A stretch of 64,000 nt of DNA, taken from contig CH003388.1 in NCBI GenBank assembly GCA_000149265.1, positions 138,138 through 202,137 on the forward strand, read 5' to 3'. The notes beneath the pieces are model-generated. The model ran no database searches. It was not told where the DNA came from and worked only from the letters and a program-made list of their open reading frames with translations. The position numbers were made by a program, and so were the translations under genes. This document shows, in pieces, positions 11,401 to 23,500 of the stretch. The stretch's first letter is position 1. Each line of letters opens with the position of its first letter. This DNA is from Ciona savignyi (taxonomy: Eukaryota; Chordata; Ascidiacea; Phlebobranchia; Cionidae).

Positions 11401-14400
11401 GTTGTGAACAACATACCGGTTAATAAATATACACCTATAACATGATGCATTGTGTTTTATTCTATTCTTAGATATTTCACACAATTTTAAAGGGTACGAG
11501 CGCCAAAAGGTTAAGAAACAACGTTTTATAATGTAATTTACTTTGTGCTGTCGTGTAGGTACTGGTAACTGGAGCTGGTGTCGTCACAACCGTTGTGTTT
11601 GTCACGCAAGAATCGGATACCACCTGCTGCAAGACGGCCGGCGATACACTCAGCATTTCACCGCGTGACATGTTAGAGGTGTAGCCATAAATAGCTTTCA
11701 GCTGATCGTACGTGTAGCACTGAATACAGTAATAAGGGTCAGATGATGTGTCATACCACATATCAACTGTTTCTTTATTTATATGACAATATGTGTTGTA
11801 CACGTAATCTAAACAAAAACATGGTAAGCCTAATAACTACTACGCGCACGTATTACATTCGCTCGAAATTTGACTCACGAACTACTTTCCCCGATACTAA
11901 ACCATATAGTTGTGTCATTAAACGATAATGTGAAATCAATTTGTTATAAAATTTAATCGAATTGACGATGTGTATCGTAATTACTTAGGTTGTTTTTAAC
12001 TGGGTTGATTAATTTCCAGTTTAACTTATTCGGGTAACTAGTTTACCACTAGCTCTACTGGCTTTTATTGCGGTCTAAATATTTGCCTTTAATTCTGTGA
12101 TTTTTTGCAGCCACATCTGTATATTGTTTTAATTTTATTTTTTGTTATTTTTCTGCATTGTCTTTTGCTTTATTCTAATATCTAAGTCTAAGTGCATGTG
12201 TTCTTATATTCTTAGAGTTATTGTTTTTAAAGTAGCGAAAAACAAATATCCCGTACTTTTAACCCACCCGTTTCTCATGTTCATGTTCGTCGTGGTCATG
12301 GGATGACCTTTTTCGCCTGTGATTGTGTGACGAGTGATCGGTGTCCGTCGGTACGGTAGGGGTGCTGGAACTGCCGTTGTTCAGTGTCCCGATGTTTAGT
12401 TTGCTTAGTAACGTCGTGAAGGCTGAAATTATAAAGTATAAGTTTTGGTGCACAATAACACAAGGGTTGTGGACATTTTTCAGCGGATCAAGACACATAA
12501 AACACATAAATTGGGGCGAGATTCGGCAGATCAAGAAAGTTTAGAATGTTATTAACAACTATAAAGACTTTATGTTTATATGGTATAACCACATGTTATA
12601 TTAATTATAATTGCTACTTATTTATAGTAAAGGTGATTAAATGGATACCCATAGGAACCAACCAAAGCCACGCTTACACAGGGAAGAGATAGTACTGACA
12701 CTGTACACCCGGACGTTTGTAAAATGCCTTACTTTTACTGGGCTATTAAATCAGATTAAGGTGTGATCGTGAGGCTATATGTCAAAAGTTTTACCAGAGA
12801 AATCTATGTAAAGTACCAAATTCAAGGATATTACCCTACAGTTCAGCCGCAAAGTTATGAAAACAGTTCAAGCACACCACTGACCGACATCCGTGACTAT
12901 TTCGCCCTCCACTCCCAAGCTTTCGAAAAGTTCGCTCTCCATATCGGTAGGCGTTGGTAAAATGCACTGCCCTTCGTATAAATTCACCAGAAGTTTGTAA
13001 TGAATGTCGTCCACATGTTCCGTGCAGTTTTGCCCGATCACGGTTGCATAGTTGAAACACTGAAAAATAAAAAAAAGTGTGGTATAAAACAATGTCAATG
13101 CGAAGATATGCACCCAACCACTTCACAAAGGGTGGGTGGTGCTGACTTAGTAATTTTTCAAATTTATTTCTCTGTGTGTAAAGCTGAGCGCCGTTTACCG
13201 TCATTTAAATATAAGCAATGCTTGCATTTAAAGGCGTACAATAAACCAAAGTATAGGCGGGCAATTCTCAGTTGTGGTCGAAAAAATAAACCTTTAAATT
13301 ACCCAAAGGCCGTATAGCAGGTGTATTGTGTATATACCTAAATATATACACATTTCCAGTATATATAATGGTTAATAAACCTGTTTCCGCGCAGTGATGT
13401 TAAGTGAGTTATGTTAAAATCTTGCACGCGTTTTTACAAACGAACATAGAGGTCTCCATTTGTTGTTGTTTTCAAACGCCTGTTTTTGTGTATTGCATCA
13501 CGTTTGTACGCTTCGTGTTCTGGTAACAGTGTCATTAGGGCAAGTCGACATGTACTTTTACTACTCTCGGCGTAAACAAGGATATAAAGAACAACAATGC
13601 TTTCACGAATATAGCTGTAACCTTTTATTAACGTCTCGCATTTGTCGTAATTCTGCGCCGTTACAAAACTTTCAGTTTAATCGGTAATCGAACGGAAATG
13701 ATATGCAACATTTTCAGATCAACCGGTGTGTTGTATGCTACGGCTGGTGGATTCATTGACGTGTGATCGCTGACTCAAGTGTGTATATGGGTTAATTGAG
13801 AAGAGGCTTTTTATACCAGATGACTATAGCAATTACGTTATCTGTTCTCAATCACACCAGAAAGAATTTATATATGTAGATATAAAGCATAAAATAGCAG
13901 GTATTTAAGTATGGTCAGGGTATTACCAGGAAAAGAGCGGTAATAACTACTATCAACATTTTAATGTCTTTCTTGCAGGTTAAGTGTTTTGAATTGTTTA
14001 GTTATAATATTTTAAATATGACAGCTTTGCCGACAAATATGACGTTGGTTTACAAATATAACGAGCATTCGGCATTGCGTCTTGCGGACACTGTTGTTCT
14101 ATCTTGTCTTTCAGCTGGTGCTATATACGTTGTAATTGCGCTGGTTTGTTACGAAGTTCAGCGGAGAAGAAATCAAGCAGAGGTAACTGGCTCAAAGAAA
14201 AACATAGAAGAGAAATATGCAACGACCACAAGGGCGCTGTGTATAACAGTCGCAGTGTTTGTTGTTATTTACAATGCATTAAAACTGACCACTTTGCACG
14301 TGGACAAGATCTCAAACTTGGCGAATGAAACCTCGGCAACCAATGAAGTAATATGTAACGTTGTGCCAAGATTAAGAGATTCTTTGCTTTTGCTTGCAAC

Positions 14401-17400
14401 AGGCCTGACTTATGTGTTTATGTGGACACGACAACGTGTGCTTTACATCAGCCCTTCGCTACGACCGCTCAACAATGCTGTCGTGCAAGTGATAAGCTTC
14501 ATTTTGCTTGTTTTTTGGTTCCTGTTTTCAATACCCACAGCCACGGTGATTGCAACTTTAGTGCGCTACAGGTATCACGTGCCGGGAGGCTGCAGGGTCG
14601 ATCACGCGTCTGCTCTTGTGTACCGGTCGTTGATCATCTGCTGGGTCTGCTCATGTGCAGTTATGCAGATCGGTCTGCTTGGATTGTTTCTGCGGCCGAT
14701 TCTTAAGCGCACGTCGATCAAGGGCTATGCTACTTTCAAGAGGAATCCGCTCGCTCGCTCGTCCAAGTCCTACCTTCGCGTTTTCCGACGCGTCAAGCGT
14801 GCAGTGCTCCTGACTTCACTGTGCCTTCTATCTGACGTGACAGCCGCAGTGCTGGTTATTGTCGTGTACAGGAGATCGGGCAAAAATTTCGGATCGTTTT
14901 ACAGCCTCAGCCTGTGCGTGAATCTCGCCGGAACGATTGGTTGTTATGACAACTGGAGAAGTATGATATGGCCATGGAGCGCGGAAGAAACAAAAGAGAA
15001 CCAAGACTGCTCGGCGCATGTAAGCCAAGACAACACAAAGTTAGACTCGAAGGGTTATCCTTTATAAATTCATCATTTTGGCGCCAGTGGAATTTCGTGG
15101 TTCCTTTGTTCAAATTTAATTCGTCACGGGTAATTTTTTCCAGTTGGATTAAATTACCCTCATCTTACAATATTTTTAAAAATACCTAAATGCAGTCTTT
15201 TTTTCTACTTTGCAACAACTATGACCGTAACATCTCAAGTTTGCAATTTTACCTTTGTGTTGTTTTCTGAGCCATGGTAGCGAGGGGCAATGGATCTAAT
15301 TGTAGTTATGACGTCAGGGCCGCAAATTATTGCCGAAGATCCAACCACATTGGAATCTGTAGAAAATTTGTATAATTGAAATCAGCAGACGCATAGTGAA
15401 AATGACTGAACTTGTATAAATCAATCAAAATCGTAAAAGTGTAGAAATCTCGACGAGTTCGAAAAACAAGTGCTTCAGTTTTTACGGTCTACTGAAAACT
15501 GGTATATGTATACACATACAAGATAGCTGGCAATTTATTTGCTCGAACCATAAACAGGATTTTATATTGTCGGGACGGATTTGTCATTGTGGGGGGTGGA
15601 ATCCCGTCATGACGTATTGTTCACGATTAACGTTGAATGGCTCGTGGACGGTACCGTGTTATCGAAGATGTTTTAAATGTGAAGCAAATAATTAATACTT
15701 TAAATTGTTGAAAATTCCATTCAATTAAGCCACTGAATAGCAGCGTCATAAACATTTCTTTGTCAGTAAGTTTAATGGTAAAATGCGAAGGATGATTCTC
15801 CAGTTGCCCCGAGTATGAAGCAAGGTAACAGATAGTTAGTTGCACAGACTTTATTGTGATCAATCAATGATTTCAGCCAATTCTCGTGTGTTGTCGTGTT
15901 CAATTGCTCTGTTTAGGCTAAATTGAGCTGGTTAGATTCGCAAAAAAGTTGAAATGACTTACCAATGCCCGTACATGTGTCATTTGCAAGCATTGTAAGT
16001 ATCAATGCTGCTGGTCTGGCAAATTCATGCTCGTCAAAACTGGTGACACTTTCGCTGATGTTTAGGATGGACCGTACCGTTTCGTACGTTAGACACTGAA
16101 AATAAATAAAAAATACTAAGCCTTGGTCAAATTTTAACGCCATTCAACAAGTCAGGCTGGACAAATAGTTTGGTAAATAAGTGGGTCGTCTTTAAGTCGA
16201 ATGTTAAAGTTAAAGTTTCGAAACTGGTCACTACCTAGTCGGCTGTGTCCTTGGTCCAAAGCATTTAGCATACATCGCGTTAACCCAATGGATTAATAGT
16301 TTTACCAAAACTGAAACATCTTAAACATACCCAACACACTGATGCAATAGCTATGGTAACCCCGACGGCTGGTATTTTGACGATTGCCTTGTGACATCGC
16401 CCCTTGTGTGGTCGCATTTTACTAAAATATGAATATTCTATCCTATACAATCCGAAGTCATGTGTGACCTTATTAAAGATGTTCTTTTTTTAAACGGATT
16501 AGTTTTCATAGAGTATTGACCAACTTTGTATTTTTTATCTATCAGTGAATGTGCATCTCCGTAAATGGGAAAACCAAGTTGGTTAACACACAGGCAATTG
16601 TTAGATCCTCTCGCGCCCACCGTCAGGTTACCGGAGCTATTGCAGTGTGTTGTGTATGATAGACAAGTTCCTTCAATTTGGTAAAACTAATTAATCCGCT
16701 GGGTTCAGGCAATGTACGTAAAGTGCCTTGCCCAAGGACACAACCGACTACCTAGCGACCAGTTTCGCACCTGCAACCTTTCGATTGAAAGGCGACACAC
16801 TGAACCGCCAGACTATTGGGCCGGACAAAAATTGTGCCAAAGTGACTCACTGGCAGATGGCAGCACAGAATGCCAATTAATTAGCTCACACTAGTAGATT
16901 TTCAGCACAGTAGTATTAAAGCACACCAAACAAAAGTCGAATTTGCGCCGAATCGATCATAGGTTCAAACCGTGGCGTACTAAACAAAAATATGCCCGAT
17001 ATACTTGTGGCAGATACCGACGAATTAGCAGAAAAACCTTACTGTTTCGCATGCTTGATTGGCCGCGCATTCAACTCTAGTTTTGAGTCTTGCTAGGAGA
17101 TTTTCGATTGCTGGGATGTCAATGAAATCTTCAGAGGAGGAGCCAGTTATCTCTGCCAGGTGATTGAACGTCGTTTCATCCTCGTGGTGGTCGTGATCAT
17201 GCTCCACCAATGCTAAGATAAACCGGAAAATTTAGAATATTTAGCAGAAGACTTCATGATTGTTGGTTTTTCGCCTTTTCAATAATATGTAATATATAGT
17301 TCGCAATTAAACTTAATGCTAGATTGTTAATACGAAGTTAGTATAGCGTTTATTTCAAACACCCGACATCCGTTCCGCATCGTTTGTGGTTAAATCAGCG

Positions 17401-17574
17401 AAATTCATACCAAAACTCAACAAATACTTCAACTACTTAATGTCAAACGTCATGTCCGATTTACTGATTTAGAGTCAGTGTCAGAATTACAGATCTATAT
17501 ACAGCGCACTTACTTTGACCAGAAGAAGCGACAATGAAAAACATCAAAGCGAAGCAGCACAGTGCAGTGTTCAT
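8419..17574 (-). CDS. ZIP zinc transporter, ZIP4/ZIP12-like
   Basis: Fourteen coding exons on the minus strand: 17574-17514, 17212-17043, 16095-15963, 15356-15253, 13059-12885, 12422-12268, 11719-11542, 11237-11068, 10890-10747, 10370-10260, 10197-10149, 9921-9769, 9490-9303 and 8565-8419. All phases close, giving 645 residues, almost the length of human ZIP4. A signal peptide (about 1-18) leads into a large extracellular region with paired cysteines and, near residue 293, SPAVLQQ, matching the PAL motif of LIV-1-type ZIPs. The membrane domain has [16 protein letters not shown], a His-rich loop (HGHSHGHHQ, about 441-449), HNFGDG (about 499) and [12 protein letters not shown] (about 527), which carry the transport-site metal ligands. 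The expected role is zinc import across the plasma membrane. A basic RRKR at about 250-253, between His-rich segments, could be a protease site. The fourth intron contains an antisense seven-transmembrane gene. Confidence 0.95.
11297..11523. mobile_element. Degraded hAT-like element (227 bp)
   Basis: The left end CAAGGATTCTTAACC and the complement of the right end, CGTTGTTTCTTAACC, form inverted termini typical of hAT elements. The flanking 8-mers ATTTAGAA and TTTTATAA match at six of eight positions, so the duplication has decayed. It is non-coding and lies in a ZIP intron, about 12 bases beyond the donor of the PAL-motif exon. Confidence 0.7.
13968..13978 (+). promoter_or_regulatory. Splice acceptor upstream of the nested gene start
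   Basis: TCTTTCTTGCAG ends at 13978. It is 39 bases upstream of the ATG at 14018 and downstream of the in-frame ATG at 13964. If it is used, as a trans-splice or cis acceptor, the ATG at 14018 is the true start. Confidence 0.45.
14018..15067 (+). CDS. Orphan seven-transmembrane protein, GPCR-like, intronless coding region
   Basis: A single 349-codon open frame, or 367 codons from the ATG at 13964. I prefer 14018 because an acceptor lies between the two ATGs and MTALPTNMT gives an extracellular N-terminus with an N-glycosylation site. Seven hydrophobic segments are visible (numbered from 14018): about 21-45, 76-94, 125-146, 157-180, 210-231, 264-286 and 297-316. No DRY or NPxxY motif is seen; the segment after TM3 reads [13 protein letters not shown] and the segment after TM7 reads [11 protein letters not shown], followed by a short polar tail. 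I do not recognise a ligand or named receptor family. It lies antisense inside intron 4 of the zinc transporter. It could be a divergent receptor or another 7TM protein. Confidence 0.78.
   Translation: MTALPTNMTLVYKYNEHSALRLADTVVLSCLSAGAIYVVIALVCYEVQRRRNQAEVTGSKKNIEEKYATTTRALCITVAVFVVIYNALKLTTLHVDKISNLANETSATNEVICNVVPRLRDSLLLLATGLTYVFMWTRQRVLYISPSLRPLNNAVVQVISFILLVFWFLFSIPTATVIATLVRYRYHVPGGCRVDHASALVYRSLIICWVCSCAVMQIGLLGLFLRPILKRTSIKGYATFKRNPLARSSKSYLRVFRRVKRAVLLTSLCLLSDVTAAVLVIVVYRRSGKNFGSFYSLSLCVNLAGTIGCYDNWRSMIWPWSAEETKENQDCSAHVSQDNTKLDSKGYPL
16218..16448 (+). mobile_element. tRNA-derived SINE, 5'-truncated and diverged
   Basis: It matches the body of the SINE copy at 61446-61720: GAAACTGGTCACTACCTAGT, a GTGTCCTTGG block, ACCCAACACACTG, and a tail with AATATGAATATTCTATCCTA. 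The tRNA-like head is absent. It lies in a ZIP intron, close to an opposite-strand copy. Confidence 0.8.
16548..16824 (-). mobile_element. tRNA-derived SINE, near full length, reverse orientation
   Basis: Read on the minus strand it begins with a tRNA-like head that contains CGCCTTTCAATCGAAAGG and a B-box-like GGTTGCAGGTGCGAAAC. The conserved body with GTGTCCTTGGGCAAGGCACT follows. It is about 100 bp from the plus-strand copy, so the two form an inverted pair in one intron. Confidence 0.85.
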
Positions 17575-17579
17575 GATTA

Positions 17580-17590
17580 CTAAATAGAAT
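17580..17590 (-). promoter_or_regulatory. Splice acceptor five bases before the ZIP start codon
   Basis: On the minus strand a T-rich stretch ends in TTTAG, then TAATC, then the ATG at 17574. A 5-base leader is too short for a normal 5' exon, so this is a candidate trans-splice acceptor. Confidence 0.45.
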
Positions 17591-20500
17591 GATGTGAATT
17601 GAAGCCTAAAATTAAATCTGAGAATGAATTAAAGGTGGTGAATGGTGCTGCCTTGGGCAATTGCTCGCTGCAAGTTATTTACTGAAATTTTCGAGAAAAT
17701 CCGTGACGTACTAAATTAGTGATTTTGAGCGTCGTAATGTACGTGATTCATGGCGACAGCAAAAACCTTTCAACGTTCTGATTTTAAGCAAGCTGGCTAA
17801 ATTCTCTAAATTTATGAACGTTAACACATATCTTTCTGTAAATACATTTTGCCTTCAAAGTACCGGTGAAAACAATTATTTTCTGATTATCGCACTAGTT
17901 TCTTGGAAATTTTACAACTAACACAGTCTGCTATTAACATGTCTCACGAGTAAAACAAAGTTATTTACCAGTCCCGCTTACCATCGAAAGAATGCCTGAT
18001 ACTGTTGCCTTAACGCTCTAGGCAAGTTGTGTGCGTTTACAACCAACGTCAGAAACCCTTGAAACCTACTTGCGACTGCTCTTAGGATTTGTTTTTCGCT
18101 TCAAAACACACCGCTGTGCGTGGTAAATTTTGAACAAGCACTTACTCATACAAAACGTCTACAGGGCAAGCGTACCGCGTTAACAAAAATGGCCTTTTGT
18201 ATTAAACACCATTTTAGGAAACTACCAACTTGTATTCAATAGCTTCCCTCTAACACTTTAGTTGATTACGTGTTAAGTCCTTAAAAAACTATATTCAAAA
18301 GAGAGCATGTTACTTCCTTAAAAAAACTACTAAACTAGATAAAACGGCAATGCGAATGCAGTATAAGTTACACCACTTCATGGTTACGAATTAGGAATAA
18401 AGTGATTTGGTATAACGTTCTTTTTCGCACAGCCGAGACTAACTTGTAACCTTTTTTTAAATGTAATTTACTCGTCTTGATTTACCATCTCCGTCTTTGC
18501 AAACAAACTATTAAATCACCTTTCAACTTCGTGCCAATTCTTTCATCTTTTCAAATGCTGACGAAGCATTGCAAACCCAACGGTAAACTCATGTAGTTAA
18601 AACAGTACGCTCATTTTTTGATTAATGGTATTACATAGTTAAAGCAAACATCAAGGAGATGGTTGTCGGTTCCATAGGTCGAAAAGCGGGACTTACTTGA
18701 AGTATGCGGTTACTAATCCGTTATGGTATTTCAATATAAGGATTAAATAATCTAACTACATGCATGGCTGTTATGATGCATTTATAAGTTTCGGTCGTTA
18801 CGTATTATCAAAGTAAGTTTTATTGTTTTGTTTTATTAAGGTTGTTTTTCTCGTTTAAGTAGGCAACGCAATTTAGTTGATATTTTTAAACATGGTATTC
18901 CTAAAATTAACTAGTCAACCTGAAAAATCCTCCTGATTTATTTACGTATCTGCAATTGTTTACTTTAGTAAAGCTTATTAATTGTTTAAAAGTAAGAACT
19001 ATAGTTGACAAAACAACATGTAACTTTTAACCCTTTTTCCTGTCTGCTTTGACATTTACCATATAAACATGATGAATGAATACTAAAACTGGAAGAATTT
19101 GTAGCACTGTCTAGGCTATATTAAACTCGTAGTGGCGAATCCAATCCCGACGATATGCAATTCTAATCAACAGTTTTCTGATTTGCCTAATCGGATGATA
19201 TCTTACTAACATGCGGTGAGGTATTATTTCTAAAAATGGTTAAAGAAGTTGCATAAGGTCATGAACGATTTTTTTTACAGTACAGAGAGTATGAAAGTCC
19301 TCCGCAATAACTTGTAATGGCCTTTAAAATGCGCGCTCTTCAAATAAGCGAAGTTTCTTTATTAAAATTTATAAAAAAAACGTGTTCTCTTAATGATAAA
19401 AAGTACCCTAAAAGTACGACGCTGACATTTAACCTCCTTATAATACTAAAATCATTTTAATTAGTCACATTTATCAGTCATACAACTTCAAGGAAATGAC
19501 GCTCTGTCGTGTAGACAGACGTGGACCGTGAACACAAAATGCAAACATTCCTCACGACTATTGACGCAATGTAGAAACTGCAACGTATGGAAACAAAACT
19601 CAAGAGTTAAGCTGTGATGTTGAGTATCCATATTGCACCACTGGAAAGTTCCGACTGGTATGGATCATTCAACCAGCGGTCGCACGGGCGTTATTCGCAT
19701 TACCAAAAATCCCTTGCGGAATTTCGTGCTGGCTTATGTTAGATTTTACCAACATTCTCCACAGTCCATTTCCTGGTAAAGAAGACGGCGAATTTCGCCA
19801 TCATATACGGTATGTAATGATTATACACCAGCGCTTGCCTGTACATGGCGTGACACATCAAAAGTAGTTCGTGAGTCCAGTTGCATATTTTCCCTTTGAC
19901 TAATATCAATGTATTTTAATCTCTTTCATCGTAGATTGAATTTTAACCCTATAGGCTATAGTATATATCATAATCGTTGTGGCTTAAGATGCAAGTTAAA
20001 CTCGCAGACACGAAAAGGACGTGCAAGAAAGGCAAAACAATGGTGCAAGCTAAAATGAAATCTAGTTTCGGTTTCTATTCTCATAATTAAATATTCAACT
20101 AAAATAAATTGCGTGTTTTTCAAACGAAAGAAGGAAAAGCAATTAATTAATAATACAGGCTTTAAAGTTATACATTTGCTTTTATTCCATAGTTTATATG
20201 TTGGCTCTAATACACATTAGTACTTTTGACGCATCAATCCCTATTACAGCCAGAGTTCAATATAGGCGTACATGTATTTGATTTGACAGATAAAAATGGC
20301 CTATTTTGTATACAGCTTGTAAGTGGTATATTTAAAATAATTAAAACACAAAATATAGCAGGAAGTCTAGAATGGGCAAGGGGAAATATACAATATGGTT
20401 AAACTTCATTTCGCGACGCCTATACTACACCAGACGTAGGACAGGACTTCTAGTTACAAAAACGCCCAATTCCAACAGTACCAATACGTTCTTCTAACTT

Positions 20501-23500
20501 AAACTTACATATCACGTCAAGTTGTTACCAAAGTTTGCGGTATTTTAAACAATTTACACAATAGGCTAAATTAACTTGTGAACTACACTTCTATTCATAA
20601 TGGAAATTATTAATAATACACATGACACAAGTGAAATTACATACAAAAAATATCACAAGCTGTCACTTAAAAAAATCCAAATTCTTACACGAGGCAGATA
20701 TTGCGCAAGATAACAATATGGCGTTGTTACAGCCATTAAGTTAACTAAAACTTTTATTCCCAAGTGTATACGAACGGCGAAGTGATTTCAATGTAACAAT
20801 GTATTAGATTGCAAAGAAGTTGTTAATTAATTCGTATGCGGTAGGCCGGTAGAACTCGCCATCTTCGATAAGATCTTAAAATTCGGTCTTTAACAGGACA
20901 GTAACATAACTAAATCGGTTAAGGTCTATGCGACAGAAAACGATTGAAGAAAATATCCAAATTTAAACATCAAGTTAAATACCCACAAATGGGACGGAAA
21001 CATCATTTAATAAAACCAAGTCTAATTGCTCACGACTTTAATTAAATAAATGGCATTATTTGCATTTAATACAAGCCACGTTACAAAGAGTCTAATGATC
21101 GTTTTGGCGATTTCATCCTTGACTGCGAATATTATATCTTGTTATATTCAGGTGTTTCAAATTTGGATTTAAATATATTCAATCCACTTCAAGTTACAAA
21201 TGAGATTTTTGTACTAAAATGTTTCAAAATTAAAACGAATAATACAATATTCTTAAATTGTTAAATTTACGCAAAACATTTATGTTAAGTTATGTTACTG
21301 TTTCTAACGAAATGTCCCAAAATTTAAAATAATTATTAAATATTGCTTTAAATATTAACTTTGCTCAAAATGTTCATTTTAAGTTTACTGGTAACCGCTG
21401 ATCTTGCAGTATACCCAGAAACGTAAGATTGAAAAACGTTTCTTTGGTGTGAATCGACAAAAACAAAAAAACGCGCTTAGGACAAAAACATTTTTGTCGG
21501 ACACATGACAAAACGTTTCTTCTGTGAATGCAGCATCGGAATCAAATGTGTGATCGGTTTTGAACCATCATTAACGCTTGGAAGTTGATGTATTGAATAT
21601 AGTACTAAGTGGTAGGCATAAATCATACAATTAAAATTCGTTAGTACCCAACTATTTAATAATCAACATATACAAATATATATATATATAATAAAAAGTA
21701 TAAAGAATTCTAAATATTTTTACGAAAATAGTTTAACGCTCAACAAATTCCGCGCACCTGCGCATCCGCTGGGCGCCATCAGTTCACTGACCGACATACG
21801 AACTTGCTGACCCGGTGAAAAACTTAATATCCCGCCGAAAGGTGTCGTAGATTTTTGCACAACTCTGACATTTAAAAAAGGCTTTTATCTATGAACGGTC
21901 GTGTTGCCGAGAGTTTAAAACCCCCAAGCTCCCAAAGTGCCAAGAAAGGAGATTTTCCCAATTGTTACCCAGCAAAACATTTTAATGACCAAGTTAATCG
22001 CCCTATAAAACGCAGAAACAAACAGTTATAAATTCCAAATCACGTTTCGGAACACCTCTGTCTGCAGTGCGCAATGTTATTAATAGGATTGTCAGTTATC
22101 ACTTCAATTTTAATTTAGACAGTGTTCAAAGCAGAAATCAAAGCATTCCAGTAAGAAAACGCGTAAAATACATGGCCGGCAGCCAATTTCAAATTCAGTT
22201 GATTTAAACCACAAGCAGTCGTAATGCTAAACCATGTTTCTGTGCCGTGTTTTTTCTTCATTTGTCATTAAGTATTACTAGGGCAAAAATAAATAGTCTA
22301 AAAACTGAACTAAACGGTTAATCCATCTGAAAATGGGTAACTCATTTTTGTTTGGATTGGTTTGTTTGGATGTGCAAATGAAAATGCAGTGAGACGTGAC
22401 TATAAAAACGATGACATAAGAAATATAAGTACACAACAAGAAAAATATTATAGTTTTATATGAAGCAAGAGACAATGGTGTAATACACTTAGGTCAAGAC
22501 CTGTGATTCGCTTCAAGAAATCTGTATAAAATTGTTTTTATCATTAATAAAATGAAATCCGAGTACCTATAGTCTAGTAATTTATTCGCTAAATTGAAAT
22601 ACTTAGCGTGACTGTATCTCTATATAAAACCTACTATAAGGGCTCACGCCAGTCACTTAATGACACAAATAGCCAGGCACCTTTCTTTAAATTGAGCACA
22701 ACATTTTTTCTCAAACATTTTTTAAGTTAGGGATATCCTACAAATAAGAACCTGATAACCTTGGCTGTAAACAACATGTATATATGAGCACCTATCTGTT
22801 CAACAAAAAATAGTTAAGATTCACTACGAAGGTCTTCGAGATGTTATGCATTCACCGGAAGCAATTGTGAAGATACAATGTAATCGTAGAAATATCTTTA
22901 GCCTGACTGTTCATTTTGAGACTTATTAGGTTTTAAATGTAACTCAAATACATTATCGTTATAGCATACGCAAATTCATAGCAGGTTACCATCATCAACT
23001 GATTAATACTATATATAAGCTGATTTGCATTATACGAAACGTCAAAATCACAATATGAAAAAGTTAGAAGCTGGCCATGTGCTTTCCGAGCGGATTATAT
23101 CTGCCTGCAACTTCTTGTTAACTCAACCAATTCCCTTGTCTGCTAATATTAATCTGATCATCTTGTGCTACGAATGACGTTGACCTGTTTCATCTTTTTA
23201 TGGCCCAACACGCAAACTTGTCGTATCGAGGATCCAGCTACTCGAAATCAGCACATAACCTATAGCGCCCACTTGTTAAATACGAACAATCGAAATAACC
23301 AAATCAGCATCTTTTCATTTGTTTAAAATGGAAAAATGGAGAGTCGAAGAGACTCTGTCGCACAGTGCTTAAGAGAGTTTATTGACCTTTGATCGCTTTA
23401 AAATATCGGTCGTGCTTGAAGTCCGCACAGGGGCAAAGGGGGACAAAGGAGGATACAAGGTCTAATTTATCAAAAGTCATGCGTGACACGGGTATGCCGA

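Larger units (their letters stand above)
13060..15252 (-). other. Intron 4 of the ZIP gene, hosting a nested gene
   Basis: This 2.2-kb intron lies between ZIP coding exons 4 and 5. Its plus strand contains the seven-transmembrane gene. The 13080-13960 part has no other supported coding sequence and probably includes that gene's promoter. Confidence 0.85.

Noticed and set aside
19560-19870. Stop-to-stop open stretch of about 100 codons on the plus strand in the intergenic region
   Set aside because: No suitable start, no splice pair in phase and no recognisable domain. In 10 kb of six-frame reading such a stretch can arise by chance.
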